Shown here piece by piece: positions 17,047 through 26,320 of a DNA stretch of 64,000 nucleotides. Below the pieces are notes generated by a model. That model saw nothing but the letters and a program-made list of their open reading frames with translations, was not told the origin of the DNA and did no database searches. The position numbers and the translations under genes are program-made. Origin of the DNA: Sutterella wadsworthensis (GTDB lineage: Bacteria > Pseudomonadota > Gammaproteobacteria > Burkholderiales > Burkholderiaceae_F); assembly GCF_003315195.1 (NCBI RefSeq), contig NZ_QNRV01000008.1:16633-80632 (forward strand). The letters are read 5' to 3'. How positions within the stretch are numbered: position 1 is the first letter of the stretch; each line of letters opens with the position of its first letter.

Positions 17047-18408
17047 ATGTTCGCCACTATTTTCGCCATTCTCATCCTCGTGCTCGCCGGCTGGGCGATT
17101 GCCAAAAACTACGATGCCAAAGTCGTGCTCTTTGCGGCCGGCTTCCTCTTGATGTACGCCGCGCTCATCATGGGGAGTGACGTTTTGACGGGCAAAGATG
17201 CCTCCGGACTCGCCTGGGCGGATCCCTTCAAGGCCGTCAAGGATCTTTTCATCAAGCAGTACGCCAACGCGGGTCTCATCATCCTGACGCTTTTCGGCTT
17301 TGCTGCCTACATGTCCAAAATCGGCGCCAACGACAAGGTGATCGAACTTCTGAGCCGCCCGCTCGCGGCCGTGAAGTCTCCCTACATCCTGGTGCCCTTG
17401 GTGTTCTGGCTGGGGACGCTCCTCTCCATCATCATTCCGAGCGCTGCGTCGCTTGCCGTGATTCTGATGGCAACGCTCTATCCGGTGCTTAAAGCCGCCA
17501 AGATGACGCCGCTCACCGCTGCCGGCGTCATTGCCACAACGGCAACCATTGTGCCGACGCCTTTGGGCGGAGACAATGTAGTCGCAGCCCGGGTGCTCGG
17601 CTTTGATCATGTGGTCGACTATGTCTTTTACCATCACGCCGTGATCTCCATTCCGGCGATCATCGTGATGGGCATCGTGCATTATTTCTGGCAGAAGCAC
17701 CTCGACCGCACCGAAGGCGAAATCAATGCTGCGGTAGATGAGTCGGAACTCCGCCAAGTCAATGCCGACGCGCCCGCGTGGTACGCCGTTTTCCCCGTGC
17801 TGCCGCTCGGACTCACGATCTTCTTCTGGGCCTGCTTCAAGCACGCGAAGGTCGGGCTCGTTGAAATCACGCTCTTTTCCTTTGCGCTCGCCTTCATTGC
17901 GGAAACCATCCGCCGCCGCGACGTCAAAGCCGCCATGAAAGACGTGTCGACCTTTTTCAACGGCATGGGCGACGGCTTCTCGAAAGTGGTGGTGCTCATC
18001 GTTGCAGCCTCGACGATGGTGGCCGGCTTGAAGGCCATGGGACTCATCGATGCCATCTCTGGTCTGGTCACGGGCGTAGAAAATGCCGGCGCCGGTCTGA
18101 TGCTCGTTTTTTCCGGCATCACCGCACTCATCACATTCGTGAGCGGCTCGGGCAACGCGGTTTTCTATTCCTTCATTGAACTCATTCCGCAAATCGCCGA
18201 CAAAGCGGGTATCGACCCGATTATGGTTGCACTCCCCATGCAGCTCACCTCCAACGTCATCCGCGCGGCTTCGCCCGTGGCTGCCGTGGTGATCATCGTT
18301 GCTGCCGTGGTGAAGGTGAACCCGCTCATGGTGGTCAAGCGCACCTGCGTGCCGCTCCTTTCGGGGTTCGCCGCTGTCCTTCTCCTCTCGCTCATTCGCT
18401 ACGCGTGA
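17047..18408 (+). CDS. dcuC: Anaerobic C4-dicarboxylate carrier of the DcuC family
   Basis: A 453-residue inner membrane carrier with about twelve hydrophobic segments. Family features include the N-terminal MFATIFAILILVLAGWAI, TLLSIIIPSAASLAVILMAT, the conserved TIVPTPLGGDN turn, and the C-terminal half-repeat ITFVSGSGNAVFYSF with LTSNVIRAASPVAAVV. DcuC proteins exchange or export succinate and take up fumarate, malate or aspartate during fumarate respiration, which fits the fumarate-reductase-type enzymes in this window. The start at 17047 is where family similarity begins; the frame extends upstream but that part looks random. A large open frame on the opposite strand here is a shadow. Confidence 0.92.
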   Translation: MFATIFAILILVLAGWAIAKNYDAKVVLFAAGFLLMYAALIMGSDVLTGKDASGLAWADPFKAVKDLFIKQYANAGLIILTLFGFAAYMSKIGANDKVIELLSRPLAAVKSPYILVPLVFWLGTLLSIIIPSAASLAVILMATLYPVLKAAKMTPLTAAGVIATTATIVPTPLGGDNVVAARVLGFDHVVDYVFYHHAVISIPAIIVMGIVHYFWQKHLDRTEGEINAAVDESELRQVNADAPAWYAVFPVLPLGLTIFFWACFKHAKVGLVEITLFSFALAFIAETIRRRDVKAAMKDVSTFFNGMGDGFSKVVVLIVAASTMVAGLKAMGLIDAISGLVTGVENAGAGLMLVFSGITALITFVSGSGNAVFYSFIELIPQIADKAGIDPIMVALPMQLTSNVIRAASPVAAVVIIVAAVVKVNPLMVVKRTCVPLLSGFAAVLLLSLIRYA

Positions 18409-18421
18409 AACTTTAAGGAAT

Positions 18422-18455
18422 CCGAGCTTCGTGCAAACTTTTCCGCGAAGCTCGG
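18422..18455. terminator. Hairpin downstream of dcuC
   Basis: A 10-bp inverted repeat CCGAGCTTCG/CGAAGCTCGG with a 14-base loop begins 14 bases after the dcuC stop. It lacks a T tract, so it may protect the message or assist Rho-dependent ending rather than terminate on its own. Confidence 0.45.
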
Positions 18456-18753
18456 CTGCCCCGAAGGACTGCAATCCATCAAGCCGATTTGCCCCGTCCG
18501 AGACTGCACCCCTCAATCGCGTCATTGCGATTTTTAATGAATGCACAAGGGCCTTCACGAATTTTGGCCAAGATCCGGAAGAACTTCAGGTCCAACTCAA
18601 TCGTCCGACAGAGCACTGGAATAGGGGAGCTGAGATCTTTTGCGGATACCGAAAGATACCGAGCTCCCTTTAAAATAAGTCCTTTCGCAGCCGCCCTGCT
18701 GAATCCGCCGTCAGCAGGGCGCTTGCTTTCTTTTGCGCTCTTATCTTTCGCTT
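18456..18753 (+). other. Leader region before the MATE gene with several stems
   Basis: About 300 bases with no gene. Near 18630-18670 the arms GGGAGCT and AGCTCCC enclose two GATACC copies, and 18692-18721 is a perfect 11-bp stem (CGCCCTGCTGA with TCAGCAGGGCG) followed by a T-rich CTTGCTTTCTTTT, ending about 20 bases before the MATE start. The arrangement of a structured stretch, a terminator-like stem and then an exporter gene resembles riboswitch-controlled exporters, but the conserved bases of the guanidine classes were not found. Confidence 0.4.
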
Positions 18754-20148
18754 ATGAGCAGAACTCGCAAATTAGACATGCTCAGCGGATCCATCTGGGA
18801 CAAGATGATCCTCTTTGCGCTGCCGCTCGCCTTTACCGGCGTGCTCCAGCAGCTCTACAACGCCGCCGACGTCGCCGTACTCGGGCACTTTGTATCAGAC
18901 GAGGCCATGGCGGCCGTAGGCAACAACGTCCCGATCATCGGATTAATCGTGAGTCTCTGTATGGGACTCGCGCTCGGCGCAAATGTGGTGGTCGCTCAAG
19001 CCTTAGGCATGCGCGATGAAGAGCGGGCGAGCAGGGGCGTTCACACGGCTTTTTATGTGGCGGTTGTCTTCGGCGTGGTCATGGCGATCGCGGGCGAAAT
19101 CGGGGCGGACTGGATCATCGCCTGCCTTGAAGTGCCCGAATCGGTGCAGGCCGATTCTGAACTTTACCTGCGGGTCTACCTGCTGGGCATGCCCTTCATT
19201 GCGGTCTACAACTTTTTGGCCGCTGTTTATCGCAGTCAAGGGGATACCCAAACGCCGCTTTGGGCACTCTGCTTTGCCACGATTTTCAATATCGCCGGCA
19301 ATCTCTTTTTTGTGTTGGTCTGCGACATGGGCACTGGGGGCGTGGCCTTTGCCACCGTTCTCGCCAATGCGCTTGCCGCGGGGATTCTTTTCTGGCGCGA
19401 ATGCCGCATGACGGGACCGCTCAGACTTGAACTTCGCCGGCTTCTGAAGCCAGACGCCGTGTCGCTGCGTTCGATCATCCGCATCGGCTGGCCCGCGGGC
19501 GTTCAGGGGGCGGTCTTTTCGTTCTCCAACCTCATCATTCAGGCGGCTATCAACAGCCTGGGAGCGGACGTGATGGCGGGGTCAGTAGCCGCATTCACGA
19601 TTGAGATCAATGTGTACTGCTTTATCAACGCGTTCGGTCTGGCGGCCACCACCTTCGTGAGTCAGAACTACGGCGCGGGCAATCTGGCGCGCTGCAGACG
19701 GGCTACCTGGGTGTCAATGGGGCTCAATTTCTGTGCTTCCGTGATGATGATCGCGGTTGTGCTCATTTTCGAACGAAGCATCCTCAGCCTCTTTACGCAC
19801 AGCGAAGCCGTGATGGAAATTGCCATTACACGAATTCTCCTCGTCGTGCTGGCTGAACCCATCAGCGTGGTGATGGAAACCGTTTCGGATGCGATGCGCG
19901 GCTACGGCTATTCCATGCCGCCCGCGATGGTGACGCTCTTTTGCATCTGCTCGATCCGCATCGTCTGGGTCTATACGGTTTTCGCCGCTGATCCGACGTT
20001 TGATACGCTCATGATCGTTTATCCCATCAGCTGGGCCGTGACGACTGCAGCACTCACATGGCTCTATTTCCGCCATCAAAAGATGCTGACGGCTAAGCAT
20101 GCGCATTCACGGGCAACCTCCCCAGAAGCATTGCCCTTTACGGATTAG
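18754..20148 (+). CDS. MATE family multidrug/cation efflux protein
   Basis: A 464-residue inner membrane antiporter with twelve predicted helices in two MatE repeats. The N-terminal segment DKMILFALPLAFTGVLQQLY and the repeated turn around VSQNYGAG (second half) are family hallmarks, as is YRSQGDTQTP after helix five. MATE proteins export organic cations or metabolites with sodium or proton exchange. The ATG at 18754 replaces an upstream TTG because similarity begins with MSRTRKLDML. It may be controlled by the structured leader directly upstream. Confidence 0.9.
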   Translation: MSRTRKLDMLSGSIWDKMILFALPLAFTGVLQQLYNAADVAVLGHFVSDEAMAAVGNNVPIIGLIVSLCMGLALGANVVVAQALGMRDEERASRGVHTAFYVAVVFGVVMAIAGEIGADWIIACLEVPESVQADSELYLRVYLLGMPFIAVYNFLAAVYRSQGDTQTPLWALCFATIFNIAGNLFFVLVCDMGTGGVAFATVLANALAAGILFWRECRMTGPLRLELRRLLKPDAVSLRSIIRIGWPAGVQGAVFSFSNLIIQAAINSLGADVMAGSVAAFTIEINVYCFINAFGLAATTFVSQNYGAGNLARCRRATWVSMGLNFCASVMMIAVVLIFERSILSLFTHSEAVMEIAITRILLVVLAEPISVVMETVSDAMRGYGYSMPPAMVTLFCICSIRIVWVYTVFAADPTFDTLMIVYPISWAVTTAALTWLYFRHQKMLTAKHAHSRATSPEALPFTD

Positions 20149-20172
20149 CCGCAGCGTTCAGACTGACAGCAA

Positions 20173-20205
20173 AAGCGCCTTCAGCCGCATCGACTGAAGG
20201 CGCTT
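20173..20205. terminator. Bidirectional terminator between MATE and autotransporter genes
   Basis: A perfect 12-bp stem AAGCGCCTTCAG/CTGAAGGCGCTT lies between two convergent genes. A short T run follows on the minus-strand side. Confidence 0.7.
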
Positions 20206-20256
20206 AAACTGAAATCTAAAAGATTTCAAAAATCACAAGCCTGACAGGCCGCTTCA

Positions 20257-22698
20257 TCAGAACACGTAACGTGCGCCGACGGAGTAGTGATAGTCCTCCT
20301 GATAATCAGACCCGTTGGCACGCGTGAGCGACCCATAGAAGGAGAGGTTGTTCGTCGTGCTGAACTGCGCGCCGACCCCGTACGAGAACCAAGTGCCGCC
20401 CAGGTCTTCCTTGAGCTTCTGATCCTGTGCACCTGCTTTCGAAGCGGTGGCTTCTGTGTCGCCCAAGAAGTCATGGTTGACCGAAGCCGTCAGATAGATC
20501 GATCCGCGGTTATCAGCGAAGTTCGCGCCGGCCTGGAAGCCAATGCGGGCAATCAACGTATCGAAATCGTCCTGAGAAACCTTCATGCCGTTGCTGCCAG
20601 TGTAGTCGTCGCCGAATACACGGCCGTAGGCGAGCTCAGCCTGCGGCGTGACATAGAAGATCTGCGAAAGATCAAAGCGGTGACCAACCTCCGCGGACAA
20701 GCCAACCGTCGTGTTGTCATAGGAAGCCTTAAACGGCGTGACGGTTGATACATCAATATCGGTGCTGATCCGACCAACACGGCCGATTAAATCGAGATAG
20801 CTGCCGGTGGGAAGAACTGCCGTGCCGTAGACGGAAAGGGTGTAGCCGTCACTGTCAGCGCTGCCGTTCGAAAAGTCCGTTGAATTGTCGGTGTAGCCAA
20901 ATGCGGCGCCGACAATCCACGTGTCACCCACCTTGGCATCACCGCCCACCTGAATCGTATTGTTGGTGAGCTTCGTGGAAACGGCGTCAGAAACCTTAGC
21001 GTCCGTACCGTAGACACGAGCCCAAGCACCCAATGCACCGTTTTGGCTTCGCACGTCGCCCAGGCGTTCGCTCAAGTGATTGACTTCATAGCGCCACTGA
21101 GCAAGATTCGCTGCGTTGGCATGGGTCACTGCGGTCAAAGTCGGCGACAGACGTGAACCCTCATAGGAAACGTCACCCGTGGCGGCATCGTATTTCCAGG
21201 CACCCGTCATGTCGCTGGCTTCGCCGCCGACAAAGTTATCTTTGAGAGTTGAAGCTGCGCCGCCCCCGATGATTGAATCAAGCGCACCTGCGACTTTCTC
21301 CGCTGAACCCAGCTTTTCGGTGACAGAAGCGCCGGCTTCGAGCTTGAGATCGCCCGTCAGCGTTTCAACCGTAACGCCGTTTTCTTCTGTTGTATTGAAG
21401 GTGAGCTTTGAATTAGAGGCATTGAGAGTACCGACATGGAAAGTGCCGGCAGACTGATGGATATCCTGATTCGTAAAGGTTGCACTTCCGGCAATGGTGA
21501 CATTGCCGTTCAAGGTAGTGTTGGCGGTCTGTGAGTCAGTTTTGTTTGCCAGCGTCAGAGAGCTGCCTTTATCAAAATTGAGTGCACTTTTATCACCCGA
21601 AACGGTCAGAGTGTCAGCCTTAATGGATGCCGTGCCGTTTTCACTGAGAACACCTTCTTCGCCGCCCGTAAATGTGGCATTCGCAGCTTCAGCGTTGAAA
21701 GTAATTCCCTTACCTGCAGCATTATGGAGCCATACAGCATTCTTGCCGCCGTTGACCACAAGTGAATTTTCGGCCGTAACGTCTAAAACAGAATCGCGGG
21801 AGTTCTCAGTAGAACGATTAGATCGAATGCCGTAAGTACCGCCGTCGATCGAAATATTCTTAGCAGCAAACGATCCCTTAATAGATGACGTTCCTTGGTA
21901 ATCTTTCGTGTAATCAGTAACCGAAATGCCGGCTGATTGAGTGTACTTTGAGTCAGCTTTAATCACAAGATTGCCGACATTAACGTCCACCGTTTGTTGA
22001 TCGGCGGAAGCTCCATTATCACCTGCCATGACCATTAATTGAATGGCAGAATAGAGAGAATTCGCAGCCTTTTCTTGAGATTGATAGTTGTCCAGTATCA
22101 GCGTGTCAACATCCTTGATGCTCAGACTTGACGTGGACTGCATATTAATGGCTTGACCGCCATCCGTATAAAACGCAAGTGTTTTGATCCCGCTGAAGTC
22201 GAGTTTGCCGCCGCCCCAGGAGTTAATGGCCTGATCTCCCTGGAACCGCTTGTTCTGGGTGCCAAAATTGACTTGTTGAACGTCAGTCACAGAAAGACTG
22301 CCATTGTAGTTTACTAAAATAGCAACGTTATCAGCACCGTTGCCCGCCTTCCCGATAAGCCTTTCTTCTGTTGAAAAATTGAGTTCGCTGAGTTTGCTGA
22401 CCGTTAACGATCCACCTGTGCCTGTAAGGTAAACCAGCGAATTCGTTCCTGTTGTTTTATTGACGAAGGACAGAGTATCGGATGAAGCGTTCTGGCCTGA
22501 GTAAGTTTCTCCTTTTTTATTCAGATATAAAAAGCCTTGTGTTCCAGCATCGGCATTGGAAAGTACATTGTCAACAACTTTATTTTGCTCGTAGGTTAAC
22601 AATGGTTCTGCATTAATGTTTTCAGCAGCCATGCCAAAAACACTGGCTATAGCTCCGATAACGGCAAGATGTACTGTTTTAAATTGAAGCACCTGCAT
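20257..22698 (-). CDS. Autotransporter (type Va) with beta-barrel domain
   Basis: An 813-residue secreted surface protein. The start at 22698 follows GGAGG at ideal spacing. An N-terminal signal (about residues 1-30, HLAVIGAIASVFGMAAENINA) leads to a passenger of about 500 residues rich in Ser, Thr, Asn and Gly with repeated short beta-helix-like strands (GTASIKADTLTVSGDKSALN). Residues about 545-813 form the autotransporter barrel: LSERLGDVRSQNGALGAWAR, GGDAKVGDTWIVGAAFGYTD and a C-terminal YSVGARYVF. The passenger's role is unknown; adhesion or aggregation is usual for the class. The gene sits behind a promoter with a homopolymeric G tract, suggesting phase-variable expression. Confidence 0.93.
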   Translation of the reverse strand: MQVLQFKTVHLAVIGAIASVFGMAAENINAEPLLTYEQNKVVDNVLSNADAGTQGFLYLNKKGETYSGQNASSDTLSFVNKTTGTNSLVYLTGTGGSLTVSKLSELNFSTEERLIGKAGNGADNVAILVNYNGSLSVTDVQQVNFGTQNKRFQGDQAINSWGGGKLDFSGIKTLAFYTDGGQAINMQSTSSLSIKDVDTLILDNYQSQEKAANSLYSAIQLMVMAGDNGASADQQTVDVNVGNLVIKADSKYTQSAGISVTDYTKDYQGTSSIKGSFAAKNISIDGGTYGIRSNRSTENSRDSVLDVTAENSLVVNGGKNAVWLHNAAGKGITFNAEAANATFTGGEEGVLSENGTASIKADTLTVSGDKSALNFDKGSSLTLANKTDSQTANTTLNGNVTIAGSATFTNQDIHQSAGTFHVGTLNASNSKLTFNTTEENGVTVETLTGDLKLEAGASVTEKLGSAEKVAGALDSIIGGGAASTLKDNFVGGEASDMTGAWKYDAATGDVSYEGSRLSPTLTAVTHANAANLAQWRYEVNHLSERLGDVRSQNGALGAWARVYGTDAKVSDAVSTKLTNNTIQVGGDAKVGDTWIVGAAFGYTDNSTDFSNGSADSDGYTLSVYGTAVLPTGSYLDLIGRVGRISTDIDVSTVTPFKASYDNTTVGLSAEVGHRFDLSQIFYVTPQAELAYGRVFGDDYTGSNGMKVSQDDFDTLIARIGFQAGANFADNRGSIYLTASVNHDFLGDTEATASKAGAQDQKLKEDLGGTWFSYGVGAQFSTTNNLSFYGSLTRANGSDYQEDYHYSVGARYVF

Positions 22699-22735
22699 CG
22701 TAAACCTCCAATAGGATGCTTTAAGTGCATTGCAA

Positions 22736-22762
22736 TTTATATCTATCCCCCCCCCCCGTCAA
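22736..22762 (-). promoter_or_regulatory. Autotransporter promoter with G11 tract in the spacer
   Basis: On the minus strand TTGACG (22762-22757) and TATAAA (22741-22736) form good -35 and -10 hexamers. The 15-base spacer between them is ten G plus ATAGA; the full tract is eleven G (22747-22757 as C on the plus strand). The -10 lies 37 bases upstream of the ATG, leaving room for a short leader with the GGAGG site. The spacer is two bases short of the 17-base optimum, so gain of two G would strengthen the promoter. This is the layout of known phase-variable promoters such as Neisseria opc and porA. Confidence 0.8.
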
Positions 22763-23041
22763 CGTGCAAAAAAAAGAAATGCCCGTTTATCAAAACCAAA
22801 ACAAAAGTAAATATTGAACTGTATTTAACTTGCAACGAGTATACCTTTAATTGCCGGTATTCATTTACATTGTGTAATCTTAATGTTTATAAAATAGGTT
22901 CATAAAGTACATCAAAATAAATAGAAGATTTGATATTATTAAAGTAAACAAATAAAGCAATCTGCGAGAAGTCATTCGGGTCGACAGGCGTACATCAGAA
23001 CCTGACTTAGATGATCCCAAATAGAAAACACAGAATTCACC
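22763..23041. other. AT-rich divergent region between autotransporter and LysR genes
   Basis: This segment is much more AT-rich than its surroundings and holds no protein-like frame. It should contain the LysR promoter; AT-rich promoter DNA next to a surface-protein gene is typical H-NS target DNA, and an H-NS gene is present elsewhere in the window. Confidence 0.45.
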
Positions 23042-24073
23042 ATGCCTACCACCAACACTGCACATCTCGATCTTGACCGGATCGATCTGCGCATACTGCG
23101 TTTAGTCCTCATTCTGAGCAATACACAGTCCCTCACGAAGACTGCAGCAGCGATGAAACTCTCCGTTTCGCAGGCCTCCCGACTGCTTGCTGATGCGAGG
23201 GCTATTTTCGGAACCGAAATTTTCAGCCGGCATGGCCCGCAGATGGTGCCGTCTCCTCAGCTTCTGGAGCTGCTGCCGCGCCTGCAAAATGTTTTCAAAG
23301 CGCTGGATTCACTTCTAGGCGGTGCATCCACACTCAATATTCTTGAAAGCAGTGAAGTCATCCGCATTGCTGCCGTCGACAACACGGCCATGGTCTTTAT
23401 CATGCCGTTCCTCAAGGAACTTCATCAGCGCGCGCCGAAGCTCGGCATCGAAATCGTGCCGTTGGGCAGTCAGTCCGCTGCCGGATTGGGATCCGGTGCG
23501 GTTGACTTCATGTATGCCTGCGATCCGCATCTGCCTGCAGATCCCTCGCTGCGTCAGCGTCTGCTGCTTGCTGCTCCTCACTGTGTTCTGGTTCGCAAAG
23601 ATCACCCGCTTTGCGAGGTGCCTGACGGCATCGTCGGTCCAGAGGAGCTAGCTCGATATCCGATGGTGATTCCTACAGTTAGTCAGCCGTCGGGCCTCAA
23701 CGCCATGATCATGCCGTTTCACGAAATTTCTTCACAGCGTTTTCTCCAATCGCCGTTCTTTTTGGCCAACGCATGGTCGCTTTTAGATTCTGACGGCTAC
23801 ACCATTCATCCCATTCCGCTCGCAGAAATTTTGACGGAACGGCTGCCCCTCGCTGCATTGAAGCCAAAAGATATTGTGATTCCGCCGTGGGTGCCGCACC
23901 TCTATTGGAGCGTGCGCACCGATGCGGATCCACTCCGGCAGTGGGTGCGTTCTTTCCTGATTAGCTGCGCCGGACGGCGATGGAGCCGGTATTGCTCTGA
24001 CGATGAAGCGGGGTGGCGCGAAGCCATGGCGTCGCTTGAAGCCGCTTCAATCTGCTCGGTGTGCAGCGAGTAG
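23042..24073 (+). CDS. LysR family transcriptional regulator
   Basis: A 343-residue LTTR. The N-terminal winged helix (about residues 15-75) includes LRLVLILSNTQSLTKTAAAMKLSVSQASRLLADARAIFG-type sequence, the standard LysR HTH, and the C-terminal half is a substrate-binding-like effector domain (RIAAVDNTAMVFIMPFLKEL; FMYACDPHLPADPSLRQRLL). It is divergent from the autotransporter and directly upstream, on the same strand, of the assT-porin pair, so the sulfotransferase operon is its most likely target. The ligand is unknown. Confidence 0.88.
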   Translation: MPTTNTAHLDLDRIDLRILRLVLILSNTQSLTKTAAAMKLSVSQASRLLADARAIFGTEIFSRHGPQMVPSPQLLELLPRLQNVFKALDSLLGGASTLNILESSEVIRIAAVDNTAMVFIMPFLKELHQRAPKLGIEIVPLGSQSAAGLGSGAVDFMYACDPHLPADPSLRQRLLLAAPHCVLVRKDHPLCEVPDGIVGPEELARYPMVIPTVSQPSGLNAMIMPFHEISSQRFLQSPFFLANAWSLLDSDGYTIHPIPLAEILTERLPLAALKPKDIVIPPWVPHLYWSVRTDADPLRQWVRSFLISCAGRRWSRYCSDDEAGWREAMASLEAASICSVCSE

Positions 24074-24292
24074 GGTGAAGACGCCATTCTAAAAAATACG
24101 CGGTTCATAAAGGGACAGCACCGCCGTTCGCCGATCAGCAGCGTCTTTCTAAACATGAAAGCCGATGTTGCAAGCCGTGCGTGTCGATAGCGGAAATTCG
24201 ACAATTTTTACACTTCGTTTGGTTTTCTAAACTTTGATTCATTCCGGAACATTGTTTCCGGCAGCGTTATCGGATCAATTAAAGAGAAACAA

Positions 24293-26119
24293 ATGAAGAA
24301 GATTGTCCCAATCTGTGCAGCCGTCGCAGCGGCTGCCATGATGCTGTCCATTTCAACCCCCGCCATGGCTATGGGCGGCCCATCGGGTCCTCACGTTACG
24401 TATCCGGTGCAGGGCAACATTGGCGAAGTGATTGTCAATCCGTACAAAGTGGCACCGCTCACTGCAGTCATCCGTGACGCTGGATACGATCTTTCGGATG
24501 TCACCGTCCGCATCGTGCCGAAGACGAACGGTCAGGAGATTACTTATAAAGTTTCCCGCACAGAATTGAAGACACATGCCGGCATTCCGGTTTTCGGTCT
24601 CTATCCGGATTGGCAGAACACCGTCGAAGTGAGCTACACGCGCACGTTCCAGGGCAAGTCTGAAAAGTTCAAAGATACCTATCGGTTTTATGTGCCGAGT
24701 GTGTACACGGTTTCAACGGGCATGCCCAATCAGGTAAAGCCATTTGAAGTCAAGCCCGTCCATGTTGATCCGGATTTTTCCGATCGCCTCTACCTCATCA
24801 ATTCGCAGCTCATGAGCACCATGCCTGTTGGCAGCCGCTTCGTTTGGAACAACCCGTCCGGCGGCGCGGTGGAATGGGCCTTTAATTCCAATATCGGCAT
24901 CATCGACACGAAGGGCGAAGTCCGCTGGTGGCTCCTGGATCAGGAGATCGGCGACAATGAGAATCCCTGGAAATCGGGATACTTCATGGGGTTCCAGCAG
25001 ACCAAGGATGGCGCGCTCACCTGGGGCTACGGCCAGAACTACTGCAAGTACGATCTCATCGGCCGCAAGGTATATGACCGTCGTCTGCCGTCGGGTTATT
25101 CGGATTTCTCGCACTCTTTTGACAACGCACAGAACGGACATTCCTTCCTGCGCGTCGGTTCTGCAGACTACCGCCGTGCCGACGGCCGACGCGTTCATAC
25201 CGTTCGCGACGTTATCGTTGAAATTGATCAGGACGGCCGCGTCGTTGACGATTTCCGCCTGATGGAAATTCTCGATCCGTACCGCGACAACGTCATCAAG
25301 ACGCTTGATCAGGGCGCAGTGTGTCTCAATATTGATGCCTCCAAGGCCGGTCAGACCATCAGCGCCGCTGAACTCGCCGAAATGGACAAAAGCGACAACT
25401 TTGGTGACGTTGTAGGTGTCGGCGCAGGCCGCAACTGGGCCCACGTCAATTCCGTCGACTACGATCCGACGGATGACTCAATCATCATTTCGTCCCGCCA
25501 CCAGTCCGCCGCCATCAAGATTGGCCGCGATAAGAAAGTGAAGTGGATTCTCGGCGCCCCGGACGGCTGGAAGAAGGGCTGGGCAGAAAAAGTTCTGCAG
25601 CCTGTTGATAAAGACGGCAAACCTATCAAGTGCGAGAACGGTAAGTGCGAAGGCAACTTTGACTGGACATGGACGCAGCACACGGCCTACCGCATCGACG
25701 AAATGTCTGATGCGGATACCCTGATTCTGTCGGTCTTCGACAACGGCGACGGCCGTGGTCTGGAGCAGCCCGCACTCGCCGAAGAGAAATACACCCGCGG
25801 GGTGATCTACAAGATCGATCAGAAGAAGATGACCGTGCAGCAGCTCTGGGAAGTGGGCAAGGACCTTGGCCACGAATATTTCAGCCCGGTGACCGGCATC
25901 ACGAAGTACATGGCCGACAAAAACTCCGTCGTAGTGTTCTATTCCACCGCTGGTCTTCTCGGCCCGTCCGCTGGTCCCAACGTTAAGGAAGAACCGGCTC
26001 ATCCGTATCTCACGGAATACCGCTGGGGTGAAACGAAGCCGGCTGTTGAACTGAAAATCAACTCGGTCATGGGCTATCAGGCATTTCCGATCAGCGTTGA
26101 ACAAGCCTTCACGCACTAA
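24293..26119 (+). CDS. assT: Periplasmic arylsulfate sulfotransferase
   Basis: A 608-residue PAPS-independent sulfotransferase that moves sulfate from one phenolic ester to another phenol in the periplasm. A Sec signal (MKKIVPICAAVAAAAMMLSI, cleaved near AMAM) precedes an N-terminal immunoglobulin-like domain and a six-bladed beta-propeller. Active-site histidines appear in NWAHVNSVDYD, SSRHQSAAIKIG and TQHTAYRID; the last of these regions holds the sulfated catalytic His of the E. coli CFT073 enzyme. KCENGKCEG supplies the two cysteines of the family's essential disulfide, normally made by DsbL/DsbI. It is followed by a porin that may admit aryl sulfates. Gut bacteria use such enzymes on bile, phenol and drug sulfates. 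Confidence 0.94.
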   Translation: MKKIVPICAAVAAAAMMLSISTPAMAMGGPSGPHVTYPVQGNIGEVIVNPYKVAPLTAVIRDAGYDLSDVTVRIVPKTNGQEITYKVSRTELKTHAGIPVFGLYPDWQNTVEVSYTRTFQGKSEKFKDTYRFYVPSVYTVSTGMPNQVKPFEVKPVHVDPDFSDRLYLINSQLMSTMPVGSRFVWNNPSGGAVEWAFNSNIGIIDTKGEVRWWLLDQEIGDNENPWKSGYFMGFQQTKDGALTWGYGQNYCKYDLIGRKVYDRRLPSGYSDFSHSFDNAQNGHSFLRVGSADYRRADGRRVHTVRDVIVEIDQDGRVVDDFRLMEILDPYRDNVIKTLDQGAVCLNIDASKAGQTISAAELAEMDKSDNFGDVVGVGAGRNWAHVNSVDYDPTDDSIIISSRHQSAAIKIGRDKKVKWILGAPDGWKKGWAEKVLQPVDKDGKPIKCENGKCEGNFDWTWTQHTAYRIDEMSDADTLILSVFDNGDGRGLEQPALAEEKYTRGVIYKIDQKKMTVQQLWEVGKDLGHEYFSPVTGITKYMADKNSVVVFYSTAGLLGPSAGPNVKEEPAHPYLTEYRWGETKPAVELKINSVMGYQAFPISVEQAFTH

Positions 26120-26320
26120 TCCGTCGTCACGCTGAGACGCTCGATCCTCAACATATTTCGTTCCCAAGAAATCGCAAGAGGGTCGACGCGTCTTCTCACA
26201 ACTTCCTCTGAAGCCGCAAGCTGATGAATTCACCAGCATCACTCGGCTTCAGATGAACAGCCTCATTTTTTTGCAGCCTGCGGACAAGACCAATTCCGCA
26301 GGAAATAAAGGAGCTCACAA

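Noticed and set aside
16888..18558. Very long minus-strand open frame (556 codons) rich in His, Arg, Asp and Glu
   Set aside because: It lies exactly opposite dcuC, has no family resemblance and the charged-residue composition of an antisense shadow of a hydrophobic membrane protein.
18540..18721. Guanidine riboswitch before the MATE gene
   Set aside because: The conserved ykkC and mini-ykkC bases (for example paired ACGR loops) were not found; kept only as an unassigned structured leader.
22669..22905. Plus-strand frame starting inside the autotransporter signal sequence
   Set aside because: It reads through the poly-C tract and AT-rich promoter DNA; composition is not protein-like.
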